Source of the DNA: Algicoccus sp048820935
GTDB lineage: Bacteria; Pseudomonadota; Gammaproteobacteria; Burkholderiales; Burkholderiaceae_B
Assembly (NCBI RefSeq): GCF_048820935.1
Contig: NZ_JBMERD010000006.1
Location: 124,001 to 188,000, forward strand
Reading direction: 5' to 3'
Length of the DNA stretch: 64,000 nt
Shown: positions 7,269-16,475 of the stretch, in pieces
How the letters are laid out: each line of letters begins with the position of its first letter
Position numbering within the stretch: position 1 is the stretch's first letter
Made by a program: the position numbers and the translations under genes
The notes under the pieces: generated by a model
Seen by the model: the letters and a program-made list of their open reading frames with translations, nothing else
Database searches by the model: none
Told to the model about the DNA's origin: nothing

Positions 7269-9980
7269 TCATGCGTGGGCTGGATTGGGTTTATTGGGGT
7301 TAATCTTGTATTTAGCAATGGCTTGTGCAGGTGCTTCTGCAGGGACTTTGCCTTCTTGAGCGAGTGCTGTCAATGTGGCCAAAACCACGAAATGGCGATC
7401 CACCTCAAAGAACTCACGCAACTTATAGCGGAAATCCGAGCGTCCAAACCCATCCGTACCCAATACTTTATACGTTCTACCCGCTGGCATGAACGCACGG
7501 ATCTGATCTGCAAAAATCTTCATGTAGTCGGTTGACGCAATAATAGGGCCTTGGGTTCCTTCTAGCGTCCGTGTCACGTAGGGAATCTGGGCTGGTTCCC
7601 CTGGATGCAACATATTGTGGCGTTCGCAATCCATCCCATCACGGCGCAATTCAGTCAAGCTCGTTGCGCTCCAAACATCCGCCATCACACCCCAGTCTTC
7701 ACACAACAACTTAGCCGCAGCCAGCACCTCACGCAAAATCGTGCCTGAACCCATCAACTGGGCGCGCGGTGCATCTTTCTGATCACTTTCAGGCGCAGGC
7801 TCGAGCAGATACAAGCCTTTCAGGATGCCCTCTTCATCGCCACTCTTTAATCCAGGTTGTGAGTAGTTCTCATTCATCAAGGTGATGTAGTAGTACACGT
7901 CTTCCTGATCCTGAACCATACGACGTAGACCATCCTGAATAATGACCGCGACTTCGTGTGCGAAAGTTGGGTCGTAGCTCACGCAGTTTGGAATGACAGA
8001 GGCTTGAATATGGCTATGGCCGTCTTCGTGCTGCAAACCTTCTCCGTTAAGCGTTGTGCGACCTGCTGTACCGCCCAGCAAAAAGCCACGTGCCTGCATA
8101 TCACCCGCCGCCCATGCCAGATCTCCAAAACGCTGGAAACCAAACATTGAGTAGTAGATGAAAAACGGAATCATGATGCGGTTGTTCGAAGAGTACGACG
8201 TTGCTGCCGCCAACCACGAACTAAATGCACCCGCTTCGTTAATCCCCTCTTGCAAAAGCTGTCCGTCAGCCGACTCTTTGTAGTACATCACCTGATCTTT
8301 ATCGACAGGGGTATATTTCTGGCCTTCTGGCGCATAAATACCGATTTGACGGAACAACCCTTCCATCCCAAACGTACGAGATTCATCGGCAAGAATCGGC
8401 ACAACACGAGGTCCAATCTCTTTGTCACGTAGAATCTGATTCAATGCACGCACAAACGCTTGTGTGGTTGAAATCTCACGACCTTCAGGCGTGGGATCCA
8501 AAATGGGTCGAAAAACTTCAAGCGCAGGCACTTTTAACTTCTCATCTGCACGTGGACGACGTTTGGGGAGGTAACCGCCCAACGCTTTACGTCGTTCATG
8601 CAGATACACCATTTCTGGTGAATCTTCAGCAGGCTTGTAATAAGGAATATCTTCAAGCTGATCATCAGGGATCGGAATATTAAAGCGATCACGGAACTCA
8701 CGGATAGAATCCAATTCAAGTTGCTTTTGTTGGTGAGCTGGGTTCTTACCCTGAACCACATGCCCCAGACCATAACCCTTAATCGTTTTTGCCAGAATCA
8801 CTGTAGGCTGACCTGTGTGATTCGCAGCCGCATGGAATGCAGAATAGACCTTATGCGGATCGTGACCACCTCGATTCAAGCGCCAGATATCCTCATCGGT
8901 CATGCGTGAAACCATCTCCAGAAGCGCTGGGTGTTTGCCAAAGAAATGATCACGCACAAACTTACCGTCATTGGCTTTATAAGCCTGGTATTCACCGTCG
9001 ACTGATTCTTCCATAACGCGACGCAAGATACCTTCTTTGTCAGAAGCCAACAGAGGATCCCAGTAGCCACCCCAGATCAACTTAATCACATTCCAGCCGC
9101 TACCACGGAACTCACCTTCCAATTCTTGGATGATTTTTGAGTTACCACGCACTGGACCATCCAGACGCTGCAAGTTGCAGTTCACCACAAAAATCAGGTT
9201 ATCCAGGTTTTCACGGGAAGCCAGGCTGATTGCGCCCAAGGATTCTGGTTCGTCCATCTCACCGTCACCGCAGAAAACCCAGACCTTACGCTTGCTGGTA
9301 TCGGCAATGCCTCGTGCGTGCAAATATTTTAAAAACCGTGCCTGATAAATCGCCATCAAGGGTCCCAAACCCATCGAAACCGTTGGGAACTGCCAGAATT
9401 CAGGCATTAACTTTGGATGGGGGTAAGAAGACAGCCCTTTACCATCCACCTCTTGACGGAAATGATCCAGTTGATCTTCGGTCAGACGTCCTTCCAAATA
9501 AGCGCGGCCATAGACCCCAGGTGACGAGTGTCCCTGAAAATAAATCAAGTCACCACCGTGGTCTTCAGTCTCTGCATGCCAGAAATGGTTTTGTCCGGCA
9601 GCGATCATGGTCGCAAGCGATGCAAAGGAAGCAATATGACCACCCAAATCTCCACCATCAGGTGGGTTGTGACGGTTCGCTTTCACCACCATAGCCATCG
9701 CATTCCAGCGAATATAACTACGAATTCTGGCTTCCAGCGCCTGGTCGGCAGGACTTTTTTCGCCCAAACTTGCGGGGATGGTATTGAGATAGGCCGTATT
9801 GGGCGAATAAGGAATATACGCACCAGAACGGCGCGCCATGTCGATTAGCTTTTCCAACAACTCATGGGCACGTTCAGGCCCCTCACGATCCAAGACAGCA
9901 GCTAATGCTTCAAGCCACTCCTGCGCTTCCGGGTCATCTTTTGCAAGCGCGGTCTCGTACTTCAAATCAGGGCTACCCAT
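7269..9980 (-). CDS. aceE: pyruvate dehydrogenase E1 component, homodimeric type
   Basis: 903 residues from the ATG at 9980, chosen because AAGGAG lies 9 bases upstream. A longer frame to 10028 adds 16 unlikely residues. Full-length AceE (E. coli 887): a GDLGGHIAS segment near 120, the thiamine-diphosphate motif starting GDGEMDEPES near 237, and conserved GGTAGRTTLNGEGLQHEDGH later. It decarboxylates pyruvate and acetylates lipoamide on E2. It is the first gene of the PDH operon, transcribed away from the sensor kinase at 10303, so about 320 bases of shared upstream DNA control both. A tandem repeat at 10159-10193 is a candidate operator. Confidence 0.97.
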   Translation of the reverse strand: MGSPDLKYETALAKDDPEAQEWLEALAAVLDREGPERAHELLEKLIDMARRSGAYIPYSPNTAYLNTIPASLGEKSPADQALEARIRSYIRWNAMAMVVKANRHNPPDGGDLGGHIASFASLATMIAAGQNHFWHAETEDHGGDLIYFQGHSSPGVYGRAYLEGRLTEDQLDHFRQEVDGKGLSSYPHPKLMPEFWQFPTVSMGLGPLMAIYQARFLKYLHARGIADTSKRKVWVFCGDGEMDEPESLGAISLASRENLDNLIFVVNCNLQRLDGPVRGNSKIIQELEGEFRGSGWNVIKLIWGGYWDPLLASDKEGILRRVMEESVDGEYQAYKANDGKFVRDHFFGKHPALLEMVSRMTDEDIWRLNRGGHDPHKVYSAFHAAANHTGQPTVILAKTIKGYGLGHVVQGKNPAHQQKQLELDSIREFRDRFNIPIPDDQLEDIPYYKPAEDSPEMVYLHERRKALGGYLPKRRPRADEKLKVPALEVFRPILDPTPEGREISTTQAFVRALNQILRDKEIGPRVVPILADESRTFGMEGLFRQIGIYAPEGQKYTPVDKDQVMYYKESADGQLLQEGINEAGAFSSWLAAATSYSSNNRIMIPFFIYYSMFGFQRFGDLAWAAGDMQARGFLLGGTAGRTTLNGEGLQHEDGHSHIQASVIPNCVSYDPTFAHEVAVIIQDGLRRMVQDQEDVYYYITLMNENYSQPGLKSGDEEGILKGLYLLEPAPESDQKDAPRAQLMGSGTILREVLAAAKLLCEDWGVMADVWSATSLTELRRDGMDCERHNMLHPGEPAQIPYVTRTLEGTQGPIIASTDYMKIFADQIRAFMPAGRTYKVLGTDGFGRSDFRYKLREFFEVDRHFVVLATLTALAQEGKVPAEAPAQAIAKYKINPNKPNPAHA

Positions 9981-10158
9981 CGTGCATCTCCTTGTAGCAA
10001 CATCTGAAAGGCAACCATCACTCAACATGTCTCTACATGAGTCTGTCTGTTTTGGCAGCCTTTCTTATTGTTCGGTTTCAAGCTGCTAATTTAAAAAACG
10101 GCAACTTGAATATGTACTTCCTGATTCTATTGTCTTGTGTCGAAAGCGGCAAGCAAGA

Positions 10159-10193
10159 TTTCATATATTGAATGGTTATTTCATATTACGAAA
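10159..10193. promoter_or_regulatory. tandem half-palindromic motif between aceE and the sensor kinase
   Basis: TTTCATATATTGAA (10159-10172) and TTTCATATTACGAAA (10179-10193) are two similar boxes spaced exactly 20 bases start to start, two helical turns. Each has a TTTC...GAA(A) symmetry. They lie in the divergent promoter region of aceE and the kinase gene and may bind a regulator of pyruvate dehydrogenase. The factor is unknown. Confidence 0.45.
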
Positions 10194-10302
10194 CAAACTG
10201 ACTGTTTTGGGTGATTAAAGTCTTTGGAAACACTAAAAACACATGACCTCAAAATTAGATATCGCCACAGGCAGTTACAATAGACTTAGATAAGGATTAG
10301 GC

Positions 10303-12096
10303 ATGCGGAATCAGACCAACGCAAAAACAACTACATCAAAAAAGTCTTCACACAAAACAGGCATTGTGACTCCATTCCAGAACCACGCACATCTCAAGCG
10401 TCGTCGCTGGTATTGGGTCGTGCCTTTTCTTGTGCTCGTCCTGTATGCCTTGGTCATGGGGACATTTTTTTGGCTGCAACGTATTCGTGACGGCAGCGTC
10501 ATGTTTGTGTCTATCGATCAAGAATTACGCCAACAGCGTTTAATGTGGATCGTCATTGCGCTATCAGTCGTCATTGTCATTGCGCTATTGGCACTCTGGC
10601 GTTACACCCGTCATCGCACACAGACTGAAGCTGCGCTTATGGCGGAAACAGCATTTCGGCGTGCCATGGAAAACTCTATGTCCACTGGTATGCGTGTCAT
10701 TGACATGGAAGGACGTATCGCCTACGTGAACCCCGCGTTTTGCCGGATGATCGGATGGAATGAAGCCGATCTCATCGGTCGCATGCCACCCTACCCTTAC
10801 TGGGTCCCAGGTCGATACGACGTTCACCAAAACATGTTAGACAGTGTGCTAACAGGACAGACACCGGCCAGTGGCATTGAACTCGAAGCACAACGACGCG
10901 ATGGTTCTCGTTTTGTGTCCCGAATTTATGTTTCAGCCTTACTTGATCCCAGTGGAAACCAGATCGGATGGATGACATCCATGACGGATATTACGGAACC
11001 AAGACGTATTCGAGAGGCACTCACCGCGGCTCACGAACGGTTTATGACGGTTTTGGAGGGACTCGATGATGCCATTTCCGTGACCGCCGATACCGCCGAC
11101 GGCATGGATCTGTTGTTTGCCAATCGCACCTACCGAACTTTATTTGGTGCACAAACCCAAGGTCATGCCGAGCTATTGGCCGGCCGACGCGGTCGCTACA
11201 CCGAACAACCTATAGAGCTTTTTTCACCCAGCGTGCAACGCTGGTTTGAGGTGCAACATCGTATGCTGGCTTGGACAGATGGTCGCCGCGTCCGTCTTCA
11301 GGTTGCCCGTGACATCACAGAGCGGCGTACACACGAAGAAGAATCTCGTGTGCAGCAAGAAAAAATCCAAATTACCAGTCGCCTAACGACCATGGGTGAA
11401 ATGGCCTCTTCACTCGCACATGAGCTTAACCAGCCACTGACAGCCATCTCAAACTACAGCATGGGTGCAGTGGCCATGCTCAAATCCGGTCAGGCCGACT
11501 CTGAACGTTTACTCGAAGCGCTGGAAAAAGCGGCTCAACAAGCACAGCGCGCTGGAAAGATCATTAGTCGTATCCGTGAGTTCGTTAAGCGCAATGAACC
11601 ACGTCGTCAGCGTGTCGATCTTCATGAAATCATCGATAATGCGATTGGCTTAGCGGACATTGATGCGCGCAAGCGCAGCATTCAGGTTGAATTGATCGTG
11701 CCTGAACAATTGCCGCCTGTTCTTGCGGATCCTATTCTCATTGAGCAGGTTTTACTGAATCTGGTCAAAAATGGTCTGGAAGCCATGGAGGCATCTCAAG
11801 GTCAAGAGCTTAAAGTCATTGTTAGCCATCAATCGAATCTGGTTGAAATTGCCGTCATTGACCAAGGTCACGGCGTCGAGGATCCAGATCGACTTTTTGA
11901 GCCGTTTTTCAGTACCAAATCCGAAGGCTTAGGAATGGGATTAAATATCTGTCGAACCATCATAGAGTCACATCACGGACAGTTATGGGCCGCTAAGAAT
12001 CCAGAAGGCGGTACTATATTTCGGTTTACGTTGCCTTGTGCTCCGACTGAATCCATACCAGCGAGCACACAACCCAAGGAGGAAACTCACGCATGA
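10303..12096 (+). CDS. PAS-domain sensor histidine kinase (FixL/DctB-like)
   Basis: 597 residues. Two membrane helices (about 37-59 and 80-99) enclose only about 20 periplasmic residues, so sensing is probably by the cytoplasmic part. There are two PAS-like domains (about 110-230, with YVNPAFCRMIGW, and 245-345), a HisKA helix with phospho-accepting His373 in SSLAHELNQPLTAI, and an ATPase domain with a GLGMGLNICRTI box near 545. No PAS heme-type residues are obvious to me. It overlaps the response regulator by ATGA, so the pair is translationally coupled. Divergent from the PDH operon, it may sense a metabolic or redox signal; the signal cannot be told from sequence. Confidence 0.9.
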   Translation: MRNQTNAKTTTSKKSSHKTGIVTPFQNHAHLKRRRWYWVVPFLVLVLYALVMGTFFWLQRIRDGSVMFVSIDQELRQQRLMWIVIALSVVIVIALLALWRYTRHRTQTEAALMAETAFRRAMENSMSTGMRVIDMEGRIAYVNPAFCRMIGWNEADLIGRMPPYPYWVPGRYDVHQNMLDSVLTGQTPASGIELEAQRRDGSRFVSRIYVSALLDPSGNQIGWMTSMTDITEPRRIREALTAAHERFMTVLEGLDDAISVTADTADGMDLLFANRTYRTLFGAQTQGHAELLAGRRGRYTEQPIELFSPSVQRWFEVQHRMLAWTDGRRVRLQVARDITERRTHEEESRVQQEKIQITSRLTTMGEMASSLAHELNQPLTAISNYSMGAVAMLKSGQADSERLLEALEKAAQQAQRAGKIISRIREFVKRNEPRRQRVDLHEIIDNAIGLADIDARKRSIQVELIVPEQLPPVLADPILIEQVLLNLVKNGLEAMEASQGQELKVIVSHQSNLVEIAVIDQGHGVEDPDRLFEPFFSTKSEGLGMGLNICRTIIESHHGQLWAAKNPEGGTIFRFTLPCAPTESIPASTQPKEETHA

Positions 12097-12719
12097 ATTC
12101 GCCACAATCTGTCAGCACTGTTTTTATCGTAGATGACGATGAGGCCGTGCGCGACTCACTGCGTTGGCTACTCGAAGCCAATGCCTATCGTGTGCGGACC
12201 TACGCCAGTGCAGAAGCTTTTTTAGCAGACTATCAGGACGATCAGTTCGGTGTGTTAATTGTGGATGTGCGCATGCCTGGCATGAGTGGTCTACAACTTC
12301 AGGAAGAGCTGATCATTCGCCAAAGCCCAATGCCCATCGTATTCATTACTGGCCACGGTGATGTTCCAATGGCCGTGACCACCATGAAAAAAGGGGCGAT
12401 CGACTTCTTAGAAAAACCCTTTAACGAAGTGGATCTACGTGAAACGGTTACACGTATGTTTGAAATTGCCACACAAAACTTCAACCGCGCCCAAGCTCAG
12501 CGTGAACATGAGTCCATGATTTCACGTTTGACAGCCCGCGAGCAGCAGGTCTTGGAACGTATTGTGGCGGGTCGTCTGAACAAACAAATCGCCGATGATT
12601 TGGGTATCAGCATCAAAACGGTCGAAGCCCATCGCGCCAATATCATGGAAAAGCTTCAGGTCACCACCGTGGCCGATCTCATGAAGGTCGCCCTTATGAA
12701 CACCGAGGTATCCCAGTGA
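12093..12719 (+). CDS. FixJ/NarL-family response regulator
   Basis: 208 residues. Receiver domain with the acidic pair in FIVDDDEAV, phosphorylation site Asp58 (VDVRMPGMSG), Thr86 and Lys108 (LEKPF), followed by a LuxR-type helix-turn-helix (about 140-195; LTAREQQVLERIVAG then KQIADDLGISIKTVEAHR). It is the cognate partner of the kinase just upstream (ATGA overlap) and overlaps folD downstream (GTGA). Likely a transcription activator; targets are unknown, with the divergent aceE promoter an obvious candidate. Confidence 0.93.
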   Translation: MNSPQSVSTVFIVDDDEAVRDSLRWLLEANAYRVRTYASAEAFLADYQDDQFGVLIVDVRMPGMSGLQLQEELIIRQSPMPIVFITGHGDVPMAVTTMKKGAIDFLEKPFNEVDLRETVTRMFEIATQNFNRAQAQREHESMISRLTAREQQVLERIVAGRLNKQIADDLGISIKTVEAHRANIMEKLQVTTVADLMKVALMNTEVSQ

Positions 12720-13576
12720 GCGCACAAATCATTTCTGGCACCCAACTGGCGGCCGAATTGCGTGAGGAAGTTGCACAGCGCACTCAAGCCCTGATTGCGC
12801 AAGGCATCACGCCTGGGCTCGCTGTTATTTTGATTGGGGACGATCCCGCCTCATCTGTGTATGTTCGTAACAAAGTTGCCGCATGTGAAAAAGCCGGCCT
12901 GCACTCAGTGCATGAAACTTTGCCTAGCGAAACAACGCAAGAAGCGCTGCTGGCAAGAATTCAAGCGCTCAACGAAGATCCGTCAATACACGGGATTCTG
13001 GTGCAACTGCCTTTGCCCGATCACATCGACACGCACAAAGTCATCGAAGCCATCAGTCCAGAAAAAGACGTGGATGGTTTCCATGTCATTAATGCGGGCA
13101 TGTTGATGACAGGCACCCCGCTCTTTAAACCTTGCACCCCTTACGGCGTCATGAAAATGCTCGAAGCACACCATGTCGAGCGCCGAGGAGCAGTCGCCTG
13201 CATTGTGGGTGCCAGCAATATTGTCGGCAAACCCATGGCCATGCTTTTATTGGCTGACGGGGCAACTGTCACCATTTGCAATAGCAAAACACGTGATCTG
13301 GCTGCCCATACTCGTGCAGCTGACATTCTGGTCGTGGCGGTTGGGCGACCCAACATGATCACCGGCGACATGATCAAACCAGGTGCTGTAGTCATTGATG
13401 TCGGAATCAATCGCTTACCTAATGGCAAGCTGTGCGGCGATGTCGACTTCGAATCAGCCAGCCAAGTGGCTGGTGCCATTACGCCGGTTCCAGGCGGTGT
13501 CGGTCCCATGACGATCGCCATGTTACTGGTCAATACGCTTGAAGCCGCTGAACGATCAGCACAAAACAAGGTCTAA
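12716..13576 (+). CDS. folD: methylenetetrahydrofolate dehydrogenase/cyclohydrolase
   Basis: 286 residues with FolD signatures: YVRNKVAACEKAG including Tyr49 and catalytic Lys53, GILVQLPLP near 97, the NADP-binding VGASNIVGKPMA stretch, and the C-terminal PVPGGVGPMTIAML box. It interconverts 5,10-methylene-, methenyl- and 10-formyl-tetrahydrofolate for purine, Met and fMet synthesis. Start is a GTG whose bases overlap the TGA of the response regulator (GTGA), so a one-carbon enzyme is translationally coupled to a two-component system. Confidence 0.96.
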   Translation: MSAQIISGTQLAAELREEVAQRTQALIAQGITPGLAVILIGDDPASSVYVRNKVAACEKAGLHSVHETLPSETTQEALLARIQALNEDPSIHGILVQLPLPDHIDTHKVIEAISPEKDVDGFHVINAGMLMTGTPLFKPCTPYGVMKMLEAHHVERRGAVACIVGASNIVGKPMAMLLLADGATVTICNSKTRDLAAHTRAADILVVAVGRPNMITGDMIKPGAVVIDVGINRLPNGKLCGDVDFESASQVAGAITPVPGGVGPMTIAMLLVNTLEAAERSAQNKV

Positions 13577-13685
13577 CTAAAACAATTTTGTCGACAGGGG
13601 CGGAACCATTCAAGACACCACCCCCCAGTCGCGTACTTGAATACATACAGAAAACAACGTTCTGACTTAGAGGTAAACGAACAGC

Positions 13686-15785
13686 ATGACGATTGACACG
13701 AGCAACCCACTTCTCGCACCCATGGATCAGTTGATGGACTATCAGTCGATCCGTCCAGAACAGATTGAACCGGCCATTACCCATCTGCTCGAAAAAGCTC
13801 GCAAAGCTGTGCAATCAGCTGCAGATCCTGCTTTACCGGCCACCTGGGAGGCCGTGATCACTCCGCTTGATGACATCATGCAGCCACTGTGGCGCGCTTG
13901 GACAATCGTTGGGCATCTAAAGTCAGTCGTGAGCGATGCACCATTGCGCGAGGCGTTTAATCAAATCCTAGGACCAGTGACAGAGTTTGGTGCTTGGGTG
14001 GGTTTACACGAAGGACTCTACCAACAATATCTACGTTTAAAAAACAACCCGGATTTTGTGAATTGGTCGCCTGCCCGTCAACGTGTCATCGAACTCTCTA
14101 TCCGTGACTTTCTCTTAAGTGGTGTCGCCCTTCAAGGTGAGAAAAGAGAGCGATTCGCACAAATTGCCCAAGCGTCTTCTGAGGTTGCCCAAAAATTCTC
14201 AGAAAACATCCTCGATGCCAATGATGCTTGGTCTCTGACGCTCGATGATGAAAGCCGTTTACAAGGTTTGCCTGACGACGTCATTGCTCGGTTCCGTCAG
14301 CAAGCCCAGACCGACAAAGACACGGCCAACGGAGATACAGCCGACGAAGTGAACGCCTGGAAAATCACACTCAAAATGCCGGATTACTTGCCCGTCATGC
14401 AATATGCGAAAGATCGAGAGCTGCGCCAAACACTCTATCGCGCCTATGCCACGCTGGCCTCAGATCAGGGTGATACACAATATGACAACACCGAACAAAT
14501 TGAGCGTTCATTAGCTTTAAGAGCAGAAAAATCTGCATTACTAGACTTTGAGCACTTTGCAGCCATGCAGCTTGAGACCCGCATGGCCGATGATGCCCCA
14601 CAAGTATTAAATTTTTTACGTGATCTTGCACAACGCGCTCTGCCCTTTGCACGTCGCGATCTCAAAGATTTACAGGCATTTGCACAATCCGAACTGGGCC
14701 TAGACACCTTAGAGCCTTGGGACGTTGGCTACGCCAGTGAGCAACTACGTCGAGCGCGATACGACTACTCTGAAGAAGAAATCAAACCCTATCTGCCGCA
14801 ACCCCGCGTCATTGACGGGTTGTTCAAAATGCTCAAACAGTTGTTTGATCTGACTTTTGAGCCAACTTCAATGAAACTCTGGCACAACGATGCTCAAGCC
14901 TTTAAGGTCTTTGCGGGTAATCAAGAGTCACTCGGCTACCTGATCATGGATTTAACGGCACGTGAAGGCAAGCAAGCCGGTGCCTGGGTGAATCAAGAGC
15001 GTGATCGACGTCGCGTTTCAGATCATTTACAAACACCGATTGTGTATCTGACTTGCAATTTCGCACCGGCAGCACCTGGCGAGCCCGCACGCCTAACGCA
15101 CGATGATCTCATCACGCTGTTTCATGAAATGGGGCATGCCCTACACGCTCTACTGGGTCAAGTCGATGAGCCCGGCGCGAGCGCGTTTTCCGCAGTGGAA
15201 TGGGATGCCATTGAATTGCCATCGCAGTTTATGGAGAACTTTTGCTGGGAGTATCCGGTCCTCGAAACCCTGACTGGTCATGTCGAAACGGGTGCACCTT
15301 TACCTAAGCCTTTGTTTGACAAATTGCTCGCTGCACGTAACTTCCAAAGTGGCATGCAAACGGTGCGTCAAATCGAATTTGCGATGTTTGACATGTTGCT
15401 TCATAACCAACCAAAAGGTCTTGAGATCGGCGACGTCATGCAAACACTACAGAGCGTTCGTGACGAAGTGGCTGTCATTCATCCACCCGCATGGCATCGC
15501 TTCCCGCATGCGTTCTCGCATTTATTTGCAGGCGGTTATGCCGCAGGCTACTACAGTTACAAATGGGCAGAAGTGCTTTCTGCGGATGCCTATGCCGCGT
15601 TTGAAGAAACAGGCAATGTACTTGACACGGCAATGGGCGAGCGCTACCGACAGGAAATTCTGGCTGTGGGTGGACTACGACCTGCCGCCGAATCATTTCG
15701 GGCTTTCAGAGGTCGTGATGCGCAACTCGATGCATTGTTGCGACATGGTGGTATGACAGCATTGACTGATCAAGCACACGCTTAA
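13686..15785 (+). CDS. prlC: oligopeptidase A, M3-family zinc metallopeptidase
   Basis: 699 residues, the usual length. The zinc site is HEMGH at His480-His484 (in LFHEMGHALH), with the downstream Glu in the SQFMENF region. The C-terminal tail contains the GGYAAGYYSYKWAEVLSADAY type sequence found in M3 enzymes. It is cytoplasmic and degrades oligopeptides, including cleaved signal peptides. A GAGG precedes the ATG at some distance. The spacing from folD (about 110 bases) leaves room for a separate promoter, but none is clear. Confidence 0.95.
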   Translation: MTIDTSNPLLAPMDQLMDYQSIRPEQIEPAITHLLEKARKAVQSAADPALPATWEAVITPLDDIMQPLWRAWTIVGHLKSVVSDAPLREAFNQILGPVTEFGAWVGLHEGLYQQYLRLKNNPDFVNWSPARQRVIELSIRDFLLSGVALQGEKRERFAQIAQASSEVAQKFSENILDANDAWSLTLDDESRLQGLPDDVIARFRQQAQTDKDTANGDTADEVNAWKITLKMPDYLPVMQYAKDRELRQTLYRAYATLASDQGDTQYDNTEQIERSLALRAEKSALLDFEHFAAMQLETRMADDAPQVLNFLRDLAQRALPFARRDLKDLQAFAQSELGLDTLEPWDVGYASEQLRRARYDYSEEEIKPYLPQPRVIDGLFKMLKQLFDLTFEPTSMKLWHNDAQAFKVFAGNQESLGYLIMDLTAREGKQAGAWVNQERDRRRVSDHLQTPIVYLTCNFAPAAPGEPARLTHDDLITLFHEMGHALHALLGQVDEPGASAFSAVEWDAIELPSQFMENFCWEYPVLETLTGHVETGAPLPKPLFDKLLAARNFQSGMQTVRQIEFAMFDMLLHNQPKGLEIGDVMQTLQSVRDEVAVIHPPAWHRFPHAFSHLFAGGYAAGYYSYKWAEVLSADAYAAFEETGNVLDTAMGERYRQEILAVGGLRPAAESFRAFRGRDAQLDALLRHGGMTALTDQAHA

Positions 15786-15831
15786 ACTAAGTGACTTACT
15801 GAGTTCAATTTACAAAAAGGACGGATTGATC

Positions 15832-16152
15832 ATGCTTTTGTCTGGAAAACTTCAATGGAGCCTAGCCTTAATTGCATTGGCAGGCTTGGGACTGTCAGGG
15901 TGTCAAAGTACAGGCGGTCAATCCGCACAAAATATTCCTGTTCCACCCTCTGTCTCTGAAAAAGACACTTGTAACGTGGAACAAAACCTGACACTAATTG
16001 GCACCGATGCCAAAAAAGTCAATCTATCAAAATTCCCCAAAGGCACACGGTTGTTACATCCAAATTCGCCTGTCACAATGGATTTTCGACCAGATCGCTT
16101 AAATATTTATGCCGATGACAAAGGCAAAATTGTTCGCCTCGACTGCAATTAA
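15832..16152 (+). CDS. lipoprotein with peptidase-inhibitor I78-like domain (copy 1)
   Basis: 106 residues from the ATG at 15832, chosen because AAAAAGGA is well spaced from it; a TTG 6 bases earlier would be too close. A lipoprotein signal ends in LSGC (Cys24). The mature part ends with FPKGTRLLHPNSPVTMDFRP, then RLNI..DDKGKIVRLDCN, matching the I78 inhibitor fold (short, one disulfide, acidic-basic reactive loop). Two cysteines, near the start of the domain and at the penultimate residue, could pair. Probably anchored in the envelope and protecting against proteases. A paralogue follows 22 bases downstream. Confidence 0.75.
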   Translation: MLLSGKLQWSLALIALAGLGLSGCQSTGGQSAQNIPVPPSVSEKDTCNVEQNLTLIGTDAKKVNLSKFPKGTRLLHPNSPVTMDFRPDRLNIYADDKGKIVRLDCN

Positions 16153-16174
16153 ACCAGAACAATAGGAGCAACCT

Positions 16175-16471
16175 ATGAAAACAAAACTTCATCGTCCATT
16201 TGGTTGGCTGATTCTGGCCGCAATCGGCATTGGCCTAGCGGGCTGTGGATCGAGTAAACCTAAGGAGCCCAAAATGACCGAAGATCCTTGCAATGCCAAA
16301 CCCTACACACACTTGATAGGCACCAATGCCAAAGAGTTGGATATGACGCAGTTTCCAAAGGGTACGCGACTGCTCTACCCCACCACTCCAACCACAAGGG
16401 ATTACCGCATCGATCGTTTAAACATCCATGCGGATAAAGATGGCAAGATCCTGCGTCTTGATTGCAACTAA
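16175..16471 (+). CDS. lipoprotein with peptidase-inhibitor I78-like domain (copy 2)
   Basis: 98 residues with a lipobox LAGC at Cys24, the same position as in copy 1. The domain repeats the pattern LIGTNAKELDMTQFPKGTRL and RLNIHADKDGKILRLDCN, clearly a tandem duplicate with divergence in the reactive-loop region (PTTPTTRDYRI against PNSPVTMDFRP in copy 1). AGGAG precedes the start. The pair is probably one transcript, ending 5 bases from the convergent xthA. Confidence 0.75.
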   Translation: MKTKLHRPFGWLILAAIGIGLAGCGSSKPKEPKMTEDPCNAKPYTHLIGTNAKELDMTQFPKGTRLLYPTTPTTRDYRIDRLNIHADKDGKILRLDCN

Positions 16472-16475
16472 TGGT

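Noticed and set aside
9230..9694. 154-codon plus-strand frame inside aceE
   Set aside because: Antisense shadow of highly conserved PDH E1 sequence.
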